Below are positions 6,238-9,629 of a stretch of DNA of 9,629 nucleotides, one piece after another. The DNA comes from an uncultured Eubacteriales bacterium (GTDB lineage Bacteria > Bacillota > Clostridia > Christensenellales > Borkfalkiaceae): positions 1 to 9,629 of the forward strand of contig USHO01000037.1 of assembly GCA_900554485.1 (NCBI GenBank), in the 5' to 3' direction. The position numbers and the translations under genes are program-made. How positions within the stretch are numbered: position 1 is the stretch's first letter; every line of letters begins with the position of its first letter. The notes under the pieces are model-generated. The model searched no databases, was not told where the DNA came from, and was given only the letters and a program-made list of their open reading frames with translations.

Positions 6238-6324
6238 TGGTGCGGGTAAGAGGATTTGAACCTCCACTTCCTTGCGAAAATTAGAACCTGAATCTAACGC
6301 GTCTGCCAGTTCCGCCATACCCGC
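6238..6324 (-). tRNA. tRNA-Leu (anticodon CAG)
   Basis: An 87-nt class II tRNA. The acceptor stem GCGGGTA/TACCCGC is perfect, the discriminator is A and CCA is encoded. The D-arm reads GGCGGAACTGGCAGACGC, typical of tRNA-Leu. The anticodon stem TTAGA/TCTAA holds the loop TTCAGGT, giving anticodon CAG, which reads CUG. A long variable arm (TTTTCGCAAGGAAG region) and the T-loop TTCAAAT follow. It stands alone, with a consensus promoter upstream and tandem terminators downstream. Confidence 0.97.
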
Positions 6325-6362
6325 ATATCGTTTTTGTTGTCGGTTTATCGGCAACGATTAAC

Positions 6363-6391
6363 ATAATAAAGCATTTCACCCGTTTTGTCAA
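6363..6391 (-). promoter_or_regulatory. sigma-A promoter of tRNA-Leu
   Basis: On the - strand TTGACA (6391-6386), a 17-bp spacer and TATTAT (6368-6363). Transcription should start near 6356, about 30 nt before the mature tRNA. The A/T-tract DNA just upstream (about 6392-6430) could act as an UP element, as is common for stable RNA genes. Confidence 0.85.
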
Positions 6392-6432
6392 CCGTTTTAT
6401 CAAATTAAAATTTGCGTAAACAAAAAAAATTA

Positions 6433-6456
6433 AAACAAACGCTTGTTTAACGTTTG
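6433..6456. promoter_or_regulatory. overlapping inverted repeats, possible operator
   Basis: CAAACG (6436-6441) and CGTTTG (6451-6456) form a 6-bp dyad with a 9-nt spacer. A second dyad, AAACAA (6433-6438) with TTGTTT (6443-6448), overlaps it. They sit just upstream of the likely -10 of the phosphate-transporter gene and upstream of the tRNA promoter. A regulator site is possible but the regulator is unknown. Confidence 0.3.
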
Positions 6457-6485
6457 CTATTTTACTTAAAATAAGTTATTATAAT
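6454..6485 (+). promoter_or_regulatory. probable promoter of the Na/Pi cotransporter gene
   Basis: A perfect TATAAT lies at 6480-6485, 80 nt before the start codon. No good -35 sits at 17 bp; the nearest match, TTGCTA at 6454-6459, is 20 bp away. A weak -35 would fit an activator-dependent promoter. Confidence 0.4.
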
Positions 6486-6565
6486 TCGTAGGGCGATTTT
6501 TGTAATTTTATAACGGTTTTTTGAAATGCCGGACTTCCGCGCGATATTGCGGAAAAGGAAAACGA

Positions 6566-8251
6566 ATGAAAGTAACTTTTGACCCGACCTATGTGGTAAT
6601 CTTTTATATGCTTGCCGCTCTCGGCGCGTTTCTGATAGGGTTCAAACTCCTGTCGGAAAATTTGCAGAGGGTGGCTAACAAGGGTTTGAGAAAACTCTTC
6701 GACAAGACGTCGAAAAGTAAAATCGCGGGGGTAGGCATAGGCGCGGGAGCGACGATTCTTATGCAGTCCAGCGGTGCGACTACCGTAATGGTTATCGGTT
6801 TCGTAAACGCGGGTATGATGACTCTCGCGCAGGCAACCGCTATTATAATGGGGGCTAACATAGGTACGACCGTAACGACCATTCTTCTTGCGGTCGGTAT
6901 GGCGGACGTAGGTATTTATTTTATGATTTTTGCTTTTATCGGAATATTCGTTTCGATGATTTGCAAAAACGGCAAGATTAAAAGTTGGGGCTTAACCGCC
7001 GCAGGGTTCGGACTTGTATTTTTCGGCTTGACCATTATATCGGCGTGCAGCGGCGCGATGAAAGACAACCCGACTTTGCAGTCGGTTCTCAGAATGGAAA
7101 TTAATCCTGCATTTTTAGAACCCGTCGCGCTGTTGCTTATCGGCGCGTTGATAACGGCTATAATGCAGTCTTCGACGGCTGTAAACGCGATTTTGCTTTC
7201 CATGCTCACCGCAGGTATTCAGATAGGCAGCGGCGGTAACGCGATTTTATATATAGTTCTCGGCACGAATATCGGTACTTGCGTAACGGCGCTTATAAGT
7301 TCCATGGGGGCGACGACAAACGCTAAACGCGCCGCTCTTATTCACTTCCTGTTTAACTTCTGCGGCTCGATATTATTCCTTATAATTCTCGTCGCGTGGA
7401 ATGGTTTCATGGACGATTTCTGGGTACCGCTCATAGATTTCGGCGGGGATGCCAAGATGTCGGCGCGCATGCAGCTTGCGATATTCCATCTTACGTTTAA
7501 CAGCATATGTACTTTGTTATTTCTTCCGCTTACCAAATTGATAGTCAGAACTACCGAGTTTATCATAAGGGATAAAAAGCAGAAAGAAGTAATGCATATC
7601 ACTTATATGGACGAGCGTATTTTAAGTACTCCGACCGTCGCAATAGCGCAGTTGCAGAAAGAAACCGTCGCAATGGGCGATAAATGTATGGATGCGCTCG
7701 GTAAATCGTTTGATGCGTTTATGGCGCGCGACACGTCTCTTGCGGAAGATATCAATGCCGAAAACGAGGACATAACGCTTATATCCAAACAGATTACGGA
7801 TTATCTCATCAAGGTATCGGGTACAAACGTATCCGTACACGACGACCAGAAAATATCCATAATGTATCATGCTATCGGCGACATGCTCCGTATATCCGAG
7901 ATTTCGGATAACTTTGTCAAATATACGAGATCTTACGTCGAAAAAGGGCTTAAATTTTCCGACAGCGTTCTTAAAGACTTAACGACGATGTACGGCAAAC
8001 TCGTCGAAATGTATAAACTCGCGATAGAGATTTTCGATACTTTCGATAAAACGCGTTTCGATGATCTCGAAAGCATAGAAAATATGGTCGACGGTATGCG
8101 TCGTTCGCTTATAGACGGACATATAAAACGCCTTAACGACGGAAGTTGCCCTCCCGAGTCAAGCGCGGTATTCATCAACCTCGTATCCAACCTCGAGCGT
8201 GTCGGCGATCACATAACGTTTATCGCTCATACGGTAGAAGAATTGCAATAA
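6566..8251 (+). CDS. Na+/phosphate cotransporter family protein with PhoU-like C-terminal domain
   Basis: A 561-residue inner-membrane protein. The N-terminal half has two inverted Na/Pi-cotransporter repeats (PF02690). Each holds the signature QSS motif (Gln67-Ser69 and Gln201-Ser203) followed by GANIGTT (96-102) and GTNIGTC (233-239). Hydrophobic helices fill residues about 10-340. From about 350 to the end it is a cytosolic helical PhoU-like domain (helices around MGDKCMDALGKSFDAF, ISIMYHAIGDMLRISEISDN and LVSNLERVGDHITFIAHTVEE). The likely role is sodium-coupled phosphate uptake or homeostasis, as in the NptA/YjbB group. ATG 6566 is chosen because it follows AAAGGA by 6 nt; the frame back to TTG 6521 has no ribosome site. 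A 6-bp hairpin (TTCCGC 6535-6540, GCGGAA 6549-6554) abuts that ribosome site and might modulate it. It is followed by a terminator and the small ORF at 8303. Confidence 0.95.
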   Translation: MKVTFDPTYVVIFYMLAALGAFLIGFKLLSENLQRVANKGLRKLFDKTSKSKIAGVGIGAGATILMQSSGATTVMVIGFVNAGMMTLAQATAIIMGANIGTTVTTILLAVGMADVGIYFMIFAFIGIFVSMICKNGKIKSWGLTAAGFGLVFFGLTIISACSGAMKDNPTLQSVLRMEINPAFLEPVALLLIGALITAIMQSSTAVNAILLSMLTAGIQIGSGGNAILYIVLGTNIGTCVTALISSMGATTNAKRAALIHFLFNFCGSILFLIILVAWNGFMDDFWVPLIDFGGDAKMSARMQLAIFHLTFNSICTLLFLPLTKLIVRTTEFIIRDKKQKEVMHITYMDERILSTPTVAIAQLQKETVAMGDKCMDALGKSFDAFMARDTSLAEDINAENEDITLISKQITDYLIKVSGTNVSVHDDQKISIMYHAIGDMLRISEISDNFVKYTRSYVEKGLKFSDSVLKDLTTMYGKLVEMYKLAIEIFDTFDKTRFDDLESIENMVDGMRRSLIDGHIKRLNDGSCPPESSAVFINLVSNLERVGDHITFIAHTVEELQ

Positions 8252-8261
8252 AAGTATAAAA

Positions 8262-8302
8262 ACCTCCCGCGCGGCGCAAAATAGCGTAGGGAGGTATTTT
8301 TT
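8262..8302 (+). terminator. terminator after the Na/Pi gene, overlapping the next ribosome site
   Basis: ACCTCCC (8262-8268) pairs with GGGAGGT (8289-8295), followed by A and six T (8297-8302). The 3' arm is also the only ribosome binding site of the 40-aa ORF that starts at 8303. Confidence 0.85.
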
Positions 8303-8425
8303 ATGAGCAGAAAGAAAAAACATCCCGTCAGAAAGATGACGGAACAGGATTATGAAAATTATGTTATGTCATTGAAAGACGAAAAACCGATGAAAGCGGT
8401 CGTACCTGAAAAAAAAGACGACTGA
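8303..8425 (+). CDS. 40-aa lysine-rich small protein
   Basis: Reads MSRKKKHPVRKMTEQDYENY at the start and ends with a lysine/aspartate-rich tail (EKKDD). The N-terminus is strongly basic and the middle is a likely short helix. There is no membrane segment. The ribosome site GGGAGG (8289-8294) is 8 nt before the ATG and forms the 3' arm of the Na/Pi terminator, so the gene seems to be expressed only by read-through and hairpin opening, or from a promoter I cannot see. I recognise no family. The codon content and good start context argue for a real gene. Confidence 0.6.
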   Translation: MSRKKKHPVRKMTEQDYENYVMSLKDEKPMKAVVPEKKDD

Positions 8426-8448
8426 TACGCGTATCTTCCGTCATTTGA

Positions 8449-8477
8449 TTGATTTTTTCGACGAAAAGTGTTATAAT
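8449..8477 (+). promoter_or_regulatory. strong sigma-A promoter of the GNAT-family gene
   Basis: TTGATT (8449-8454), a 17-bp spacer and TATAAT (8472-8477), with the extended TGT just before the -10. Transcription should start near 8484, leaving a leader of about 78 nt. An adjacent second TTGATT-like hexamer at 8445 could give an alternative spacing. Confidence 0.85.
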
Positions 8478-8518
8478 TCTCACACTGACCTAAATATGTG
8501 TATACTAAACGGTTAAAA

Positions 8519-8556
8519 GTCGGTGTCCGACAAGTATCGGGCGTACGACGTCGGAG
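8519..8556 (+). promoter_or_regulatory. leader with two mutually exclusive hairpins, one covering the ribosome site
   Basis: GTCGG (8519-8523) can pair with CCGAC (8527-8531). Alternatively the same TCCGAC (8526-8531) pairs with GTCGGA (8550-8555), which contains the GGAG ribosome site (8553-8556) 5 nt before ATG 8562. One fold would hide the ribosome site and the other would free it. Short stems make this tentative. Confidence 0.35.
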
Positions 8557-8561
8557 AAATT

Positions 8562-9629
8562 ATGATCGAAGTAGTAGAGGCAAAAACCAGATCGCAGATG
8601 AAAAAATTTGCGACGTTCCCGATTTTGCTTTATAAAGGGAATCCTTATTTCGTTCCGTCTTTTACGGCGGACGAAAAAAACGTCAAAAACGAAAAAGTCA
8701 ATTTTGCCGCAGAGGGGTGCGAAGTAAAGTGTTTTCTAGCGTATAAAGACGGCAGACTTGTCGGAAGAATAGCGGGTATAATAGTAAACGCAAGCAACGA
8801 AAAGTTCTCGCAGAAACGCATAAGATTTTCTCGTTTCGATTTTATCGACGACGAAGAAGTCGCCGCCGCGCTATTGAATGCGGTTGCCGATTTCGGCAGA
8901 TCGATGGGTATGAACGAGATGCACGGTCCGTGGGGTTTCAACGATACCGACAGAGAAGGGATGCTGACATTCGGATTCGACAGATTGTCTACGTATGCGA
9001 CCAATTATAATTACGAATACTATCCTCGCATAATGGAAAAACTCGGTTATCGTAAGGAAAGCGAGTGGGTCGAAATGAAATTCTCGATAGAAAATTACGA
9101 CCCTCGTTACGGAAAGTTGGGCGAAGCGGTCGCAAGGCGTTCCGGGTTCAGAGAACTTGCGGGTAAAATGTCTGTCATGCAGATAATCCGTAAATACGGC
9201 GATAAATTTTTCGATTGCTATAACGAGGCGTATAAAGATCTCGATTGTTATATAGAACTTAAAGGCGATACCCGTAAAAACGTCATCAAGCAATTCGCAT
9301 CGGTTATAAATATCGATTATTTCTCGGTCATTCTCGACGAAAAAACCGATAAAATAGCCGCGTTCGGCGTTGCTATACCGTCCATAGGGCACGTTATCAA
9401 TAAGCATAAGGGCAGCGTAATCGGGAGTCTTCCGGGGATTATTCATGCGATAAATCATCCCAAGGTGCTGGAACTTACGTTGATATGCGCGGCTCCCGAA
9501 TACAGAAATTCGGGTGTCACGGCGATGATAATCGACAGAATGTGGAAAAACATTCTTAAAAACGACATTACCGAAGTCGTCGGTAATCCTATGTTGACGA
9601 CGAACGTAAAAATACTGGCGCAGTGGAAA
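8562..9629 (+). CDS. GNAT-superfamily N-acetyltransferase-like protein (YghO-like), 3' partial
   Basis: 356 codons are visible and the frame is open at the window end. The N-terminus carries the family block F..FPILLYKGNPYFVP (residues 16-32), then GRLVGRIAGII (about 68-80), HGPWGFNDTDREGMLTFGFD (from His121) and Y..KLGYRKESEWVE. The C-terminal part holds a second GNAT-like region with an acetyl-CoA-fold stretch APEYRNSGVTAMIIDRM. Such double-GNAT proteins are usually about 370-380 residues, so only a little is missing. The substrate is unknown and no signal peptide is seen. It is transcribed from its own strong promoter with a structured leader. ATG 8562 follows GGAG by 5 nt. Confidence 0.88.
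   Translation, partial: MIEVVEAKTRSQMKKFATFPILLYKGNPYFVPSFTADEKNVKNEKVNFAAEGCEVKCFLAYKDGRLVGRIAGIIVNASNEKFSQKRIRFSRFDFIDDEEVAAALLNAVADFGRSMGMNEMHGPWGFNDTDREGMLTFGFDRLSTYATNYNYEYYPRIMEKLGYRKESEWVEMKFSIENYDPRYGKLGEAVARRSGFRELAGKMSVMQIIRKYGDKFFDCYNEAYKDLDCYIELKGDTRKNVIKQFASVINIDYFSVILDEKTDKIAAFGVAIPSIGHVINKHKGSVIGSLPGIIHAINHPKVLELTLICAAPEYRNSGVTAMIIDRMWKNILKNDITEVVGNPMLTTNVKILAQWK

Noticed and set aside
5988..6284. 98-codon + strand open frame
   Set aside because: It runs through two terminator hairpins into the antisense of tRNA-Leu; the VRVRGFEPPLP ending is the usual false translation of an antisense tRNA, and it starts inside the operon terminator.
8645..9458. Two long - strand open frames (119 and 195 codons)
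   Set aside because: They are antisense shadows of the GNAT-family gene, whose + strand translation has clear family motifs.

Overview
The window looks like chromosomal DNA from an uncultured member of the Bacillota, most likely a gut Clostridia lineage. This rests on sigma-A type promoters (TTGaaa or TTGACA, 17 bp, TATAAT), GGAG-type ribosome binding sites, many U-tailed hairpin terminators, an InlB-type B repeat next to CxC repeats in one protein, and a CCA-encoding tRNA-Leu. It is an inference from style; no marker gene fixes the taxon. All protein genes recognised read on the + strand. The tRNA gene reads on the - strand.

Layout. (1) 1-2081: a large multidomain tyrosine-phosphatase-like protein whose 5' end is broken inside an InlB-type repeat. 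(2) 2082-2449: two terminators, an isolated tRNA T-arm-like fragment on the - strand, and a near-consensus promoter. (3) 2450-5901: a tight four-gene operon. It holds a SUFU (suppressor-of-fused) domain protein, an AT-rich 160-aa protein, an unrecognised 205-aa protein, and a 527-aa Sel1-repeat protein. A second copy of the last 62 bp of the SUFU gene lies between the second and third genes. It differs only at three synonymous third positions, so it is the tail of a lost SUFU paralog. (4) 5902-6565: back-to-back terminators, the tRNA-Leu(CAG) gene with its own promoter, and an AT-rich divergent control region. (5) 6566-8251: a Na+/phosphate cotransporter with a PhoU-like tail. (6) 8303-8425: a 40-aa lysine-rich small ORF whose ribosome binding site lies inside the preceding terminator hairpin. 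(7) 8449-end: a strong promoter, a leader that can form two alternative hairpins, and a GNAT-superfamily protein (YghO-like) that runs off the window.

The most interesting region is 2330-6240. SUFU proteins are known immunity proteins of bacterial polymorphic-toxin systems. Here one sits in a run of small cytosolic proteins with no toxin gene in view. The SUFU-tail duplication and the different base composition of the gene it brackets suggest an immunity-gene array assembled by cassette exchange. The island lies between tRNA-Leu and a T-arm-like fragment in the same orientation, but no integrase is visible, so integration at a tRNA is only a possibility.
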